A model generated the notes under the pieces. The model saw only the letters and a list, made by a program, of their open reading frames with translations, ran no database searches and was not told the origin of the DNA. From Zygnema cylindricum (Eukaryota > Streptophyta > Zygnematophyceae > Zygnematales > Zygnemataceae): 64,000 bases of DNA. Made by a program: the position numbers and the translations under genes. Below are positions 32,189 to 43,900 of the stretch, one piece after another (position 1 is the first letter of the stretch; each line of letters begins with the position of its first letter). The stretch spans positions 137,914 through 201,913 of the forward strand of contig JBBHKE010002926.1 of NCBI GenBank assembly GCA_037447655.1, written 5' to 3'.

Positions 32189-35100
32189 ATGGCTGAGCTC
32201 TTCTCCGAGCTTAGTATTGACTCTTCTTGCCAAGAATCTGCAAAAAAGTACTCTTCTTTTACAGTTTTCAGTTATGAAGATTTATTGGCTGCCGCTGCTA
32301 GGGTTCACGAATGCGAGCAGGCACTTAGGGCTCCTAGTTTTGGAGCCATGGAAGCCATGGATGATGCAGAAGCAAAGGAATTTAAGGATGATGTAAGAGC
32401 GGAGGAAGCCATGGATGATAGAGTGAAGGAAGCCATGGATGATTCAAGAAACATGCGAGTCATTAATGAATCTAAAGCTGAGGAAGCAGTGGATAGTTTA
32501 GTAGCAAAGCTTATATATGCATTGGGCCCTTTAGGGAGAGGCATAGTGGCTGTTAGAGGTGTGACATCTGTCACGGATTTGCAAAGGAAGCTCCTACCAA
32601 TGGCGAGACACGTGGCTCTCATGGAGAATTCTGATAGGGCGAAGCTTTTAAAGGTACACTGCCCATCATTGTTAGAGTATTAGTTTAAAAAAGTTATTAG
32701 TATTAAAGCGAAATTAGTATCAAGTATACACCAATTTAGTGCTATTAGTGTATAGGAATGAAGATTAATCAGTATAAAATCAAAATGTAGTATTTTTAAT
32801 AATATTTTAGTGCTTCACCTTAAATCGCTATTACCGTTAATAACTCTAATTCCATTTTTGTCATTTTTGCCCCCTGAACTCAAACTAGCGATAATAATTC
32901 TAATTTATTTATTTTTAAGGCTAATTTGTTTTGTGGTTCAAAATTGTCCACGTCAGTTGCAACGGAAATATAATAACTGACACTGAAACAAACATAATAA
33001 ATTGACTATTTCTTAACGCTATTAGCAATTCACGATGTAAGGAATTATTTATGCTAAAAAGAAATGAGTATCGATAATACCAATTTAGGGCAAGAGTGAC
33101 GTGGTCGATTGTGATCCACTCCCTTAAATAGTCTTTTTAACAGTATTTTATGATTTTCAGCCAAAAGAAGTCCCAATCGAATCAGCATTATTAACACTAA
33201 TAGCGATGAGCAGTGTAATTCCCATTTTTCTTTTCCTCATCTTCAAATTCATGCAAAAAATATTTTTTGTGATATTAATCAGGATTCGAGATTAGTGAAG
33301 TTTGATAAAGGGTACCTTTTTTTGCGTAAAAAGCTTCAAAATTTTGAAAAGGAACTTCAGTACACCACCCATCCTTGTTAGAGTTCAATACTTTTTGGGC
33401 AGTTAAAGGGCGTTTAACTCGTTGATTGACTGTTGAAAAAGTTACTAACTAATTCGAGTGTATTTTTGTTTTTTTGGCCCAAGTCATAAATTAGTGTTGA
33501 TAACACGACTTAGTTGTGTGGCCCATGAGCCACAAGCCAAACCATAATTAGTGTAGATAGTGCGAAATTCAATTTAAGGCTAATATTTTATCAACTTTAA
33601 TAGCGATGTAGGGTGTAGTGAAAGCATACGAGCCTAAATTTTGCAGTAGCTCTTTGCATACACTTCCAACATTGTTTTTGCAAACTGACTGGTTTGCCGT
33701 TCTATGTTTCTCTCAAAGCAATAACACCAAAGTCCATTGTAAAAATGTGCTATTCGTTCAATTCATCAGTAGTTTATGTGTTTCTATATAGATAACGTGG
33801 TTTTCCATAAACCTGCCTACTGGCCCAATATGTTTTGACACAAACATGCCCGCAGGCTGTATATTCTCGTCCATCCCTTCTATCTTCCAAAACTAACCGC
33901 TCCTTTTGTTTTCCAAACTTACTATACCATCCCTTTCTTCTTTCAAACTTACCATCCTTTTTCTCTTCCAAAACTTACCATCCTTTTTTTCTTCCAAAAG
34001 TAAACATCCCTTTTTTCCTCCGAAACTAACCATACCTTTGCAGGCTCATGGGTTGGGCACAGATGTCCCTCTGAAAGATCCCTATCGAAGTGTTTCTTCG
34101 TGTGCCACACAACTTCCTTTTTCCACTCCATCCTCTCCCCAATTTTTGAATGACGACGTCTCTCAAGACAAAAAGGATAAAGTTGTTGAAAGCTTTGGCA
34201 ACCATATCAGTAGTGAACAATTCGATTTATCACAAACAAATGAACCAACTGATATTCCAAATACTGGCAACATTAAAACTGGCTCGAGGGAAAAGCTCGA
34301 GGGTGAAAATTATGCAAAAAATACACTAAAACTGCAGAATACGAGTCCAAAACTTTTTGGAAAGTCATGTACCAAATATGGAGAGTATTCTCGAATTCAG
34401 ACAAGTGAGGTAAATGTTTGTACCGGAGCTAATGAGGCTACTCCTGACCTTGGTATTCTCTTTCGACAGTTAGGACAACAGTTGATTGAAGTTACGTTGT
34501 TAGTCGCTCGACTTTGTGATTATGGTTTGGGATTAAAAAAAGGAATTGAGAAGACAATGGTTGAGGCAGGAGTAGCAAAAGGGAGATTGATCCATTACCA
34601 TGCAAAAAGAGAATGGAGGGCGTCCAATGGTGACGTAGGGAAAAAGTCAAAACTTAAAGGTTTATCGGGGAAAGGTCTGAAAGAGAAAGGTTTGGAAGGG
34701 AAAAAAATGGGACCTAAGGATGGGAGAACTTCCGTGAAAAGTAAAATCACAAGGTCTGGGGTTACTGGAGAAGAGAGAAAGACAGGCTTACAGAACGAAG
34801 ATGTGAAGAGGCATTCTCAAGAACTATCTCAAATGAGTGACGATAAGTTAGGGAAAGTTCACATGGGAAAGTTCCATGGGAATGAACATAAAGGAGAAAT
34901 TAAGAAACCTTTGGAAACTTCTCACAATCAAGGCTCATTAGAGATGAGTAAAACAGATAATTTAGATGATCACGCTCAACACATATCGAAGTTCAAGGTG
35001 GAAATTGACACTGTTTTGGAGAAACCGGTACTAGTGGAAAGTTTTTTGGTGAATCCTTTTTGGCAAAATTGGCATTATGATTATGGCCTTCTTACTGCTC

Positions 35101-36098
35101 TGACAAGTCCTCTCTATTTATCGCCAGTCAATTTAAACACGATTATAGACCAAACTCACCATCACGAGCTTAAAAAAATAGTAAACATAAGTAGAAAGGA
35201 AACTGATACATGTGAGGATCGCAAATCTCCCTCGTTTTTTGAGGTGGGAGTCGTTCCTCCACCTGACGACGTTTCTGGTCTTCAAATTTTGGATCATAAA
35301 ACGGGTGAGAGTATAAACATGGAAATCCCTCCTGGTTGTGTTGCTATTCAGGTCGGTGAAGTTGCTCAAATTCTTTCCGGTGGTCGTTTAAAAGCAGTCA
35401 ATCATTGTGTGAGAAGACCGGATTCAAAGGGGACAGAAGAGATAAGTAGAGAAATGTTTGTGGTTTTTATGCAACCTTCTTGGGAGACCGTCCTCGAGCC
35501 TCCTCCTGGTTTCAGTAGACAAGACGTACTGAAGGAGTCAAAAGAAAGTGGGAAAAAAATGTATATACGAGGGACAAGGAGGGGAAAACAGAGTCCGTTT
35601 ATCGGTGAGAAAAAAGGAGAGGGAGGAGAGGAGTTTTCTGCGAAAACTGAAAAGAGTTGTGAGAATGAGGTCTGTCATAGCATAGGGGAAAAGGACAAGG
35701 AGGAAAGGGAGAAGAAGGAAAAGGAGGAAAAGGAGGAGGAGGAGGAGGTAATCGATATTAATGAATGTAGGAATTGCAATGACGGAAAACGTCCGGTTGT
35801 AGTCGAGTCTATTGAAAGACTAAAAATTGATAACCACAAGTGTTCGGAAAAAAAGGAGAGCGAAATGGGAACAAACGAGTGTCCGATGAGTGGGTCAATT
35901 TGTTTAACGAAAGCAAGTTTTTCCCCTCAAACTGAACTGAAAGCTCATGATTTACATGGAAACGGACATGGAAAGTTAGAAGATGTTGTTCCTCCTTTGG
36001 CCTCTCGATGGAAGGAAGGAGCCTCATTCGCTGAATTCTCGAAGGAAACAACTCGACAGTACTATGGGACAGGTGGGCGTCAATCAAATCATGAATAA
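32189..36098 (+). CDS. 2-oxoglutarate/Fe(II) oxygenase-like protein
   Basis: Two exons, 32189-32653 and 34044-36098 (TTAAAG|GTACAC, TTTGCAG|GCTCAT), give 839 residues. Exon 1 has KLIYALGPLGRGIVAVRGV and LQRKLLPMARHVALM, like the N-terminal part of plant isopenicillin-N-synthase-like oxygenases. Exon 2 opens with HGLGTDVPLKDPYRSVSS and later has GRLIHYH. Likely iron ligands: WHYDYG (His about 499, Asp about 501) and VNHCVRR (His about 609); Arg in SREMFVVF (about 624) fits the 2OG-binding position. The plant group (Arabidopsis At5g48020-like, from memory) is much shorter. This protein has added a Lys/Gly-rich insert (about residues 318-480) before the HxD motif and a Lys/Glu-rich tail of about 200 residues. 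Exon 1 also repeats EAMDD. Substrate unknown. Confidence 0.87.
33040..33217. mobile_element. Family B MITE in the 2OG intron
   Basis: The right end TAACACTAATAGCGATGAGC-AGTGTA and the interior GTGACGTGGTCGATTGTG match family B. The left boundary is uncertain; another element end (AACGCTATTAGCAATTCACG ATGTA) lies just before it. Confidence 0.55.
33425..33617. mobile_element. Family D MITE in the 2OG intron
   Basis: The interior GTGTGGCCCATGAGCCACAA, flanked by TAATTAGTGTAGATAG on one side and AAATTAGTGTTGATAACAC on the other, with right end TTAATAGCGATGTAGGGTGTA. Confidence 0.55.
33900..34043 (+). repeat. Tandem pyrimidine-rich units ending at the exon 2 acceptor
   Basis: Five units of about 28 bp (AACTTACCATCCTTTTTCTC, CTTCCAAAACTTACCATCCT and relatives) lead directly into ACCATACCTTTGCAG, so the branch point/pyrimidine tract of the acceptor appears multiplied. 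Confidence 0.8.
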
Positions 36099-36890
36099 TT
36101 GTTAATGGATAGGAGAATAAGAAAACTGAATTAACAAAATATTAATGGATAGGAGAATAAAACTGATTTAACAAAAGGAGAACTGAAATAATCTTCTACG
36201 GGGGAGGTGGGCGTCAATCCAATCGTTATTAATGGGTAGGAACATATGAAATCAAATCAACAAAATGGAGAGTGAAATAATATTTTGTTAGATGGAAGTC
36301 ATACTGTAATTGATACGGTTCTGTACATAAGAATCGTTTGGGGATAATGGACAACTTATGGAAAAAAGTATAATGTTGTTTTTGAGGGAAAGCAATATGC
36401 ACTAGAGGCTAAATATTTGCATTACAAATCGAAGCATCAGAAAAAAAGATATGTACAAAAGTCCAAGTAATTTGCGCCATAATTAACTGCGATCGAAAAG
36501 AATTTAAGGAAGAATCAGTGGAAACACCGATTAGTAAATAGACTGTGTTTGATTGGAGAGCTTTTGAGTTTACAGTTTACTGTTTCTAGTTTTCAGTTTT
36601 TGTTTTGTTTTCAATGTTTTTTGGATGATAAGAGTCGATGTCAAGAACCGGAATGCAAACAGACTCAATATTACATCTGTTAGGTTTTGACAATGATTGA
36701 AAATAACCATGGCAAATGTTGTCATTTTAACAAGTACATTATATATTCTTCGAAAGAATGATTTTTGGACGATTGCTTGTGAGGACGGTTTCTATGCCTT
36801 ACAATGTGCCTCGAATCCCTTTCTTTCAGTTTGAGATATCGATTGATATGAGAGCAAAAACATATAAGGTATATAGTAGAGGGAAAACTT
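36099..36890. other. Intergenic, 3' side of the 2OG gene
   Basis: ATTAATGGATAGGAGAATAA and GGTGGGCGTCAATC are each repeated (36050-36245), copying the end of the coding exon (GGGCGTCAATCAAATC) into the 3' flank. Otherwise AT-rich, with no gene seen. Confidence 0.5.
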
Positions 36891-38150
36891 GCAGGATAAA
36901 TTAAAAAGCACGATGGTAAACCATCTGAGTCTGGGGGTACAAAAGGGGTGGCATGACCAACACTGAAAAACAACAATAATAAAAAACAAAAAGAGCGACA
37001 AGAACACACCCTAAAAAAAAGGAAGCAACAACAAGGAAAATAAAAACACCCTAACTCAAAATGAAAAGCACGGCAACTCACAAAAACAAAAATACAAACC
37101 CCAACCCCAACCCTAACTCAATTAAATATCTACGAAAAACAACCCCGTAAGTCCCCCCAGCCCGGAGGAGCACGTTGAGGGAGTTCCGGAGCACGGCGAC
37201 GATCCATAACCGCAACAGTCGATCGGAGGAGAATAGAAGCCTGCACTCGTTGTAGAGCCACAGATAAGCGTTGACGGTAAAAAGAAGTAAGGACCGAAGG
37301 AGGAGGGCTCCCAGGTCCTCGACGCTCGAAAGCACGTCGAGCACAAGTACGGAGAAACTCGTCCAGTGCAACACCCAAACAACCAAAGATCTCGACCGCC
37401 ATCGGGATAAAGTCATCCATAGGGTCCCGGTGGGCATAATCACGCTCCTTCGCCTTAGCAGCATCACGAGCCGCCACCCCCAGATGTCGAGCCGCCTGAC
37501 CAACAACTGTAGCTGAAGTAGGGTTCGCCAGAACAATATCACCGAAAATGCGACGGGCACCATCAAGCAAAACAACATCGATCCGACGCGAGGGAATAAT
37601 ATGAGAAACCTCACGACGCACAGAAAAGCCCCCTTCTGAAGCAATAGTGGCAACGGTGTCTCGAATAGTGTCGTGCGCCTGGATCAAATCTCCCCCATGG
37701 GAGCAACGAAGCAAATGGACACCATCGGGCCCCAAGACACGACCACATGCACAAACAAGAGAGCCAAGTAAAGGAGGATGGGGGAGGCCGAGGCGAAACC
37801 GAAGGGCAGTGGTGAACTGAGCTGGTGAGAATCGGAGAGTGGACAAAATAGGTGTGGCAAAAAGCCAAGACCCAGAACCGGGTCCACCACAAGAGAGAAG
37901 ACGGGCACGAGAAGAATCGGAGGGAAGCGCCGTGAGAAGCTCGGATTTAATGGTGGCGACAACCCGATCGGAAATCGATTCCTGGACACGCTCAACAGAT
38001 TTTGTAACAAGGGTCGAGAAAATCGGCACATCCACAAGGGAATGGGGAGGAAGAGAACGTGACGCATCCAATAGAGATCGCTGGAAGGCGAACACACCGT
38101 CTGAAACCCGGGGGATAACAGTAGCTAGAACGGGGGTGTCCCCAGCCAAG
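36890..38150 (-). mobile_element. 5'-truncated LINE with open C-terminal domain
   Basis: An open frame of 339 codons (38149-37130) is followed by a 3' tail with TCAGATGGTTTACCATCGTG and oligo-T/A runs. The protein has FTTALRFRLGLP, then VCACGRVLGPDGVHLLRC with AHDTI (Cys/His cluster), then RRIDVVL and GDIVLANPT. Such a Cys/His cluster followed by an RxD-VVL / DxxxxNP block is the layout of non-LTR elements with a restriction-like endonuclease at the C-terminus. That reading is an inference. The reverse transcriptase core is missing, so the copy is dead on arrival. It is the most intact copy in the window and the reference for the fragments at 1.4-3.6, 18.8 and 39.1 kb. Confidence 0.75.
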
Positions 38151-38172
38151 AAACGGGAAACAAGAGTAGAGG

Positions 38173-38302
38173 GTGATTAATCTGGCGATTGCAAGGGAAA
38201 AATCGTTTCTTAGCTTCCAATAGCGGTCTCCAGAAGAAATATTGGACAAAAGATGCTTTAAGTGGCAAAAAAACAATAACACTAGTATTGATCCACACTG
38301 TA
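38173..38302. mobile_element. Half of a family A MITE next to the LINE
   Basis: The right half only: AATAGCGGTCTCCAGAAG, ATGCTTTAAGTGGCAAAAAA, then AACACTAGTATTGATCCACA CTGTA. It stops where the LINE 5' truncation begins, so the LINE probably inserted into, or deleted with, this MITE. Confidence 0.6.
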
Positions 38303-39124
38303 TCTTGTGAAGCGATGGGCTTTTGGGCAATGCAGAGATTCTAAGGCCAGACTTCCATTAGCGAAAAAGTGAGGTTGTTTACTAAGGCCGTACTCTTTCC
38401 TACCATTCTGTGCCCCTCTTACTTTTTAGGAGAAACATCTTTACTGAACAATCGCCAAGGTTATGGGCATAAAACTTGACCGTCGGATGGTCTGCTTTTT
38501 TAATCCGAGACGCCATCTTGCGAACCTTGCAGTGTGTGGCGAATGTCGTCAAAGAGGACACTACGCACAGACTGAACGTGTATAATTGTTCCGCGTGGAA
38601 AAGAGAAAAAAAAGATCTACGATGAACGCACGATCAGGTGCCTACATGGGGTATAGGCCATGTGCTTTACGCCATGGTGGATGCGAGTCCACCGAAATTA
38701 TCCTGTCACACTCCCACCATCGAAGTTTGCCGCCGCATTTCTGTCATTAAATTTCAAATTCAGATAGTACACTATAACGAACTCTGTGCGAGTCATTAAT
38801 CACCTCTGCTGGTATTGCGTTCAGTCTTTGCCTTCGAAGATTCTTTGTAGATTTTCATCATCAAATAATAACCTACGTGGGACCAACGATAATGAGCCAC
38901 GCAAATAAAAAGTGGTTTACTGACTTGACCTAAACACACAGCCATGACCCGACTTAAACACACAACCGTCACAGCCATCAGTAAGCGTATCCTACATCTA
39001 CTAAAACTGCCAAATGGAAGTCTGGGCCTAGTCTTGGCCTACGTTAAACAGACATCCCAAGCCCTTTTGCATTTAGAAGTCTCACTTGAGAAATGCTTTA
39101 CGTACCAACGTACACTTAAGGAAG
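38303..39124. other. Intergenic, no gene recognised
   Basis: Mixed sequence without open reading frames of note and without RNA genes that I can see. Confidence 0.4.
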
Positions 39125-39360
39125 AAACGATGATGGCGATCCATCTGAGTAAATGGAAAGAAGATAAAAAGAAAAGCCAAAAGGAGACTGAAAGAACAAA
39201 GACAGGAAGAAGCAAACAAAACCATTCAAAAGGACAACATAAAAAATGGCAACGAACGAAAGACGCGGAAAAGAACAAGCACAAAACCAACAACAAAATA
39301 TCGCACCTTAACAAAAAACCACCACTCTATTTTAAAAGGCCCAACCATTAATTTACCAAA
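39125..39360 (-). mobile_element. Decayed LINE 3' tail
   Basis: GATGGCGATCCATCTGAGTA and a long A/C-rich stretch of CAAAAGGACAACATAAAAAA type resemble the 3' tail of the LINE at 36.9-37.1 kb. The lysine-rich plus-strand frame here is an artefact of that A-rich tail. Confidence 0.45.
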
Positions 39361-39949
39361 AAAAGAACACTAAAAACAAGGCAGTAAATATTGCAAGCTC
39401 GATAGGGCAATCAAGTGAGTAAAAAATCAAATATCGGCAAGAGTGATACATGGTGAACCACAAACGAACTATGTCCAAACATTAAAAACAACTTTTTGTT
39501 GCAAGAAAAAACATCACAACCTGTCCATTTTGCTGAAAATAAATATGACATAGAGGCTATTTTGACATTTGAATTTTTCAATGTTACACAAATGTGTATA
39601 TACATTTATCTATTTTCCAACCAAGTCTAGATCCCTTTCTAAACTTCAAAATTCAAGCTCTATGAAATTTTATAAGAACGGGAGCCCTACACCGTTTTCC
39701 AACCTGGAAAATTATAGGAAAAGGATCCCTTATCGACAATCTAAACCCTAAAAACTAAAGACAAATGAACAGTCTTCGACATTTTTTCATGTTCTCAAAA
39801 GAGAGCATAAATCTTATCAACATGGTTTGCGTTTTGCAAACCAATTATCTTTCCAATCGACGAAAACTTTTTTATTTAAGACCTTGCCACTCTTTCTTTG
39901 TATTCTACCTATTCGGTTTTCCTACCCACCTCAAAAACTCATCGGAAAA

Positions 39950-40265
39950 ACCTCTCTCTAAACTTACGGCCTCGTGGGAGGCTCTATAATCCATAAAAAA
40001 AAAATTCAATTTAAATTTTTAAAGCCACTCGTTTTTCCTCAAGATGTCCTAGAACTCACGAAAAACCTCAATGCGAATTAATTGTTTTAAAAAACGTGTT
40101 TCTCCTTCGAAAAGCTCCAGTATCCACGAAAATAACCGTCCGTTTTAAATTCAAAAAAGCCCGCACGGTGATCCATGAAAAAACCTCGATGTGAATTCAA
40201 AGACCAAACGTATACATTCTCCTCGAAAGGGTTTCGAAGCCACGAAAAAACTTCACCTTAAATTT
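39950..40265. repeat. Degenerate 60-bp tandem array downstream of SUVR5
   Basis: About five units around CCACGAAAAAACCTCGATGTGAATTCAAA, with CTCCTCGAAAGG or CTCCTTCGAAAAGC between them, ending within 25 bp of the SUVR5 stop codon. It likely forms part of the 3' UTR. Confidence 0.65.
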
Positions 40266-40286
40266 AAAAAAGTGACCATGGCAATA

Positions 40287-40959
40287 CTAATAAAGACGGC
40301 CTCTACAGGAAGGAGCTCCACAGTGGCAAGGACATCCTTTTCCGGGAAGAAGTTTGTAGCGATAATCATAGGCAAGTTCTTCTCCGGGCCATATCTGCAA
40401 TAACATGACCATACAAAATATACATAACATTGACACATACAATATTTACATATATCTACATGACAATATCTGTATAAAGTATACATAGCAATAACACATA
40501 CAATATTAACAAATCTCTGCGATAACAGTACAACGTGAATTGTTATTAGAGTTGATAACACTAATTCGGGTTTCTTTGCCCTAAAACCAAAAATCGGTAT
40601 TGACAATACTAATCGTTTTTTTTCTTAGCGCTAAATATTTAAACATTTAAAAAACCGGCCAGGTTATTCGGAAATGAACAAGAACTCATACACTGATATA
40701 CACCGCACCCTCATCATTTTTTTACTCTAATAGCTGTATTATGGAAAGAGATATACTTTCAACTTATATTATATAAAATTATAACATGTGCAGTTACTTC
40801 GGATAAAGCAATTAGAAGAGATACAAAACGGGGAGAGAGAGAGGGAGAGGGGGAAGAGGGGGAGAAAGAAGAGGAGAGAGAGAGGATAGAGAGTGGGGAG
40901 AGAGATAGGAGAGGTTAGGGGAGAGAGGAGAAAGAGAGGAGAGAGAGATAAAAGAGAGA

Positions 40960-40999
<40 letters not shown>

Positions 41000-43900
41000 G
41001 GGGTCACAAGGGTCTCACATCTCGGGCCGCATAGAGACCGATGTGGGCCAATTGGTAATCCATGCTTTCAACCAAAACTTGATAGTTAACAAGATTGGGA
41101 GAGCAGCTGTTCCAAAACATCCCATAAATACAACTCTTCAATATCAGGTTTAAAGTAATTCATATAGATATACTGTAATTCATATGGATATACAGATAAT
41201 TATAGCGATTTACTGTAATTTCGACAGATATACTGTAATGCATATGGGCTCTCTGTTATTCATAGGGCAATATTGTCAAATTATGTGGATACACTGCAAT
41301 TCATCTGGCCATACTAAAATTAATATGGATGTACAGTATATTTATATGGATTAGCTGTAATTCATGTGGATACAGTTTTAGTCATGTCGCTATGCTATGA
41401 TTCACACTACTGTAAACCATACGTCTGTATTGTAATTTCATGGCTTTACTGTAAAACATGGATACACAGTAATTCATATTTATATACCGTAATTCATATG
41501 GATATACTGCATAACGCATATGGATACTGTAATTTATATGATTAAACATTAATTGATACGAACGGACAAATAGAATCAATAAGAAAATATTGTTGTCCAT
41601 ACCAAATCACATACGCAAAAACACAAAATCACCTCTGCTTGAAGTTTGTTGTCATTAAAATTTAGGGTTTACGATAAACTGGTCTACGTCATCAAAAAAG
41701 TCAGGATGAAAAAGTATAATTTTTCCCTTTACAATTTATTTTGGGCAGTACAAAAGCAAAAGCACAAGAGTTGGAAGAGGATGGGTGAAGAATCTCCTGC
41801 GCGAAATAAGGAGAACAATGGAACTGGGGAATATAAAAAGAAGAAAAGAACAGCTAGGGAAAGAGAGTAAGCAAAGCCGCAGGTGGTTCGTGTAAATGCA
41901 CCTGTGGTTGATGAATCTGGCCACATTTCCCACTGTTGTTGCATCGATTACAAATGGTCGAACTCCCCTTTGCAAAGCAGATGCATCAATGTGGGCATCA
42001 ATATCATACAAATAGCTTAGGCCCACTTGGTCATACCTGTAGGAAACATGGAAACAAGTACGATATTTTGAATACAGGCTGTTAACCATACAATAGTTTA
42101 AACACAGGTTGAAAACAACACTTTGGTCAGGTTATATACAATATGGTATTTTAAACACAGGTCGTTAACGAGATAATATCTTGAACATAGATTATAGACA
42201 ATACGGTGTTTTGGAGACAGGTTATAACCAGTACAATAACTTGAAGACATTGGAAACTACGAATACTTGAATACAGGTTGTACACAATATAACATCACAG
42301 GTTGTAATACAATATTTTGAATTCAGATTTTAACAATGGTATACTGTTAATCGCAACTAGAGTTAAATAACTATTAGTATTAATTCAGAATTAGAAATGG
42401 TTTTTAGGGATGGCTCGCGCGAGCATATGCTATCCATTCCTTAAAGTTGGTGTTATTAATATTCTTTCATAATTATGCGTAAAACGCAAGCCCAAATTGG
42501 TGTTCTGAACTCTAATAGCCATGAATGGTGTAGTCATGTGATGCAAAGTGACCTCAAGAATCCTAGTTACTAATTTTAGACAATGATGGCAAACGGCCTG
42601 TCGATTGAAGTACAAGATTCACCATGGGTAACGAAAAAGACCAAGTGATGAGGAAACTGCTTTTTGAAAATGTCAAAGACAAGAAAATGTGTTTATGCAC
42701 ACCAATTAATTCTAATCTCCAGATAAAGGACACGTGCTTCCATTTATTTCCTAATATAGGACACATGATTCTATTAGTCTCCTAACAAAGGAACAGGATT
42801 TTTCCCACAACAATATGTGTTTAAAAACACCAATTAAAAAAAATCTCCTGATAAAGAACCCATGATTCTTACTTCAGCCCTCGCTTCGTCGCTTCCTTGT
42901 CATTGATAACCTCCCCAATGTACTCACAGATGAAGGTGCCCCTTGGAATAGCCTGGGCTGTCCGTACTGCCCAACCCTGCAAAACTCCCCCTTCTCAACC
43001 TCCTTTCAGTTTAAATCTTAGAGCTCCATTAACGGATAAAATTCACTTTTTCAGAACAGCCTGCAAGGGCTGATGACATCCCCACCATGAGAAAGAGGGA
43101 GAGAGGAAAAGAGAGGGGCAGAGGGAGGGCGACAGAGGGATAGAGAGAAAGAGAGAGTGAGAGAGAGGGAAAGAGAGAGGAGAGTCAAAGTCCTTATCCT
43201 ATAGAAGGTTCGAGAAATCTTGCCTTATGATGTGTACGGAAGACCTCCAGATGCACTTTCACGCCTCTCTGAAGGACACGATTCACACAGGCATCTCCGC
43301 ATTTGCATTGAGAATTGCATTCATACACTAGATAATTTTCCTGCATCCGAATAACCAGCAAAATTCGACTTCTTGTTTCATAAAAAAACATAAAAACCGG
43401 CAAGATACTGTTCACGAATATTAGTGCGGCCCACACAAATGATGATGATTATCATGGAGGTAGTGAACATGAACTTTATTTGAAGTCGAGTAAAGGCAAA
43501 TCAATCTGTTTAGTGACACAAATTTGTGTGGAATGCACCTGAGCTGGAAGAAAGATCGTGACATGCAATCATGATAAAATAAAACATTTACCTTTCCCTT
43601 CAGCCGTAGCAATATATTTGAATATAGTCGTAACCGACGGGTGAAGGTTATGTGTGACTAAGTTTCAGCATGTGCATGAAAAAAAAAACATCTTTACATA
43701 TGCTAGTATCACTTCGATAGCCCAATGGAACTACTCTTGCTCAATCCTGTCTTGTTACCAAAAGGTCATAGTCCTCTTCAAGCTTCATTTTATGACAATT
43801 TGAAAAGGGACCGGACAACTTGGCCATAACTTTTTATTTTTTTTGTTGACATACCAGCTGCTTTTATCACTTCTTACTCCTAAGCTTTAATAGATATCCA

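Noticed and set aside
38944-39351. 135-codon lysine-rich plus-strand frame
   Set aside because: It matches the A-rich antisense of a LINE 3' tail; composition explains the frame.
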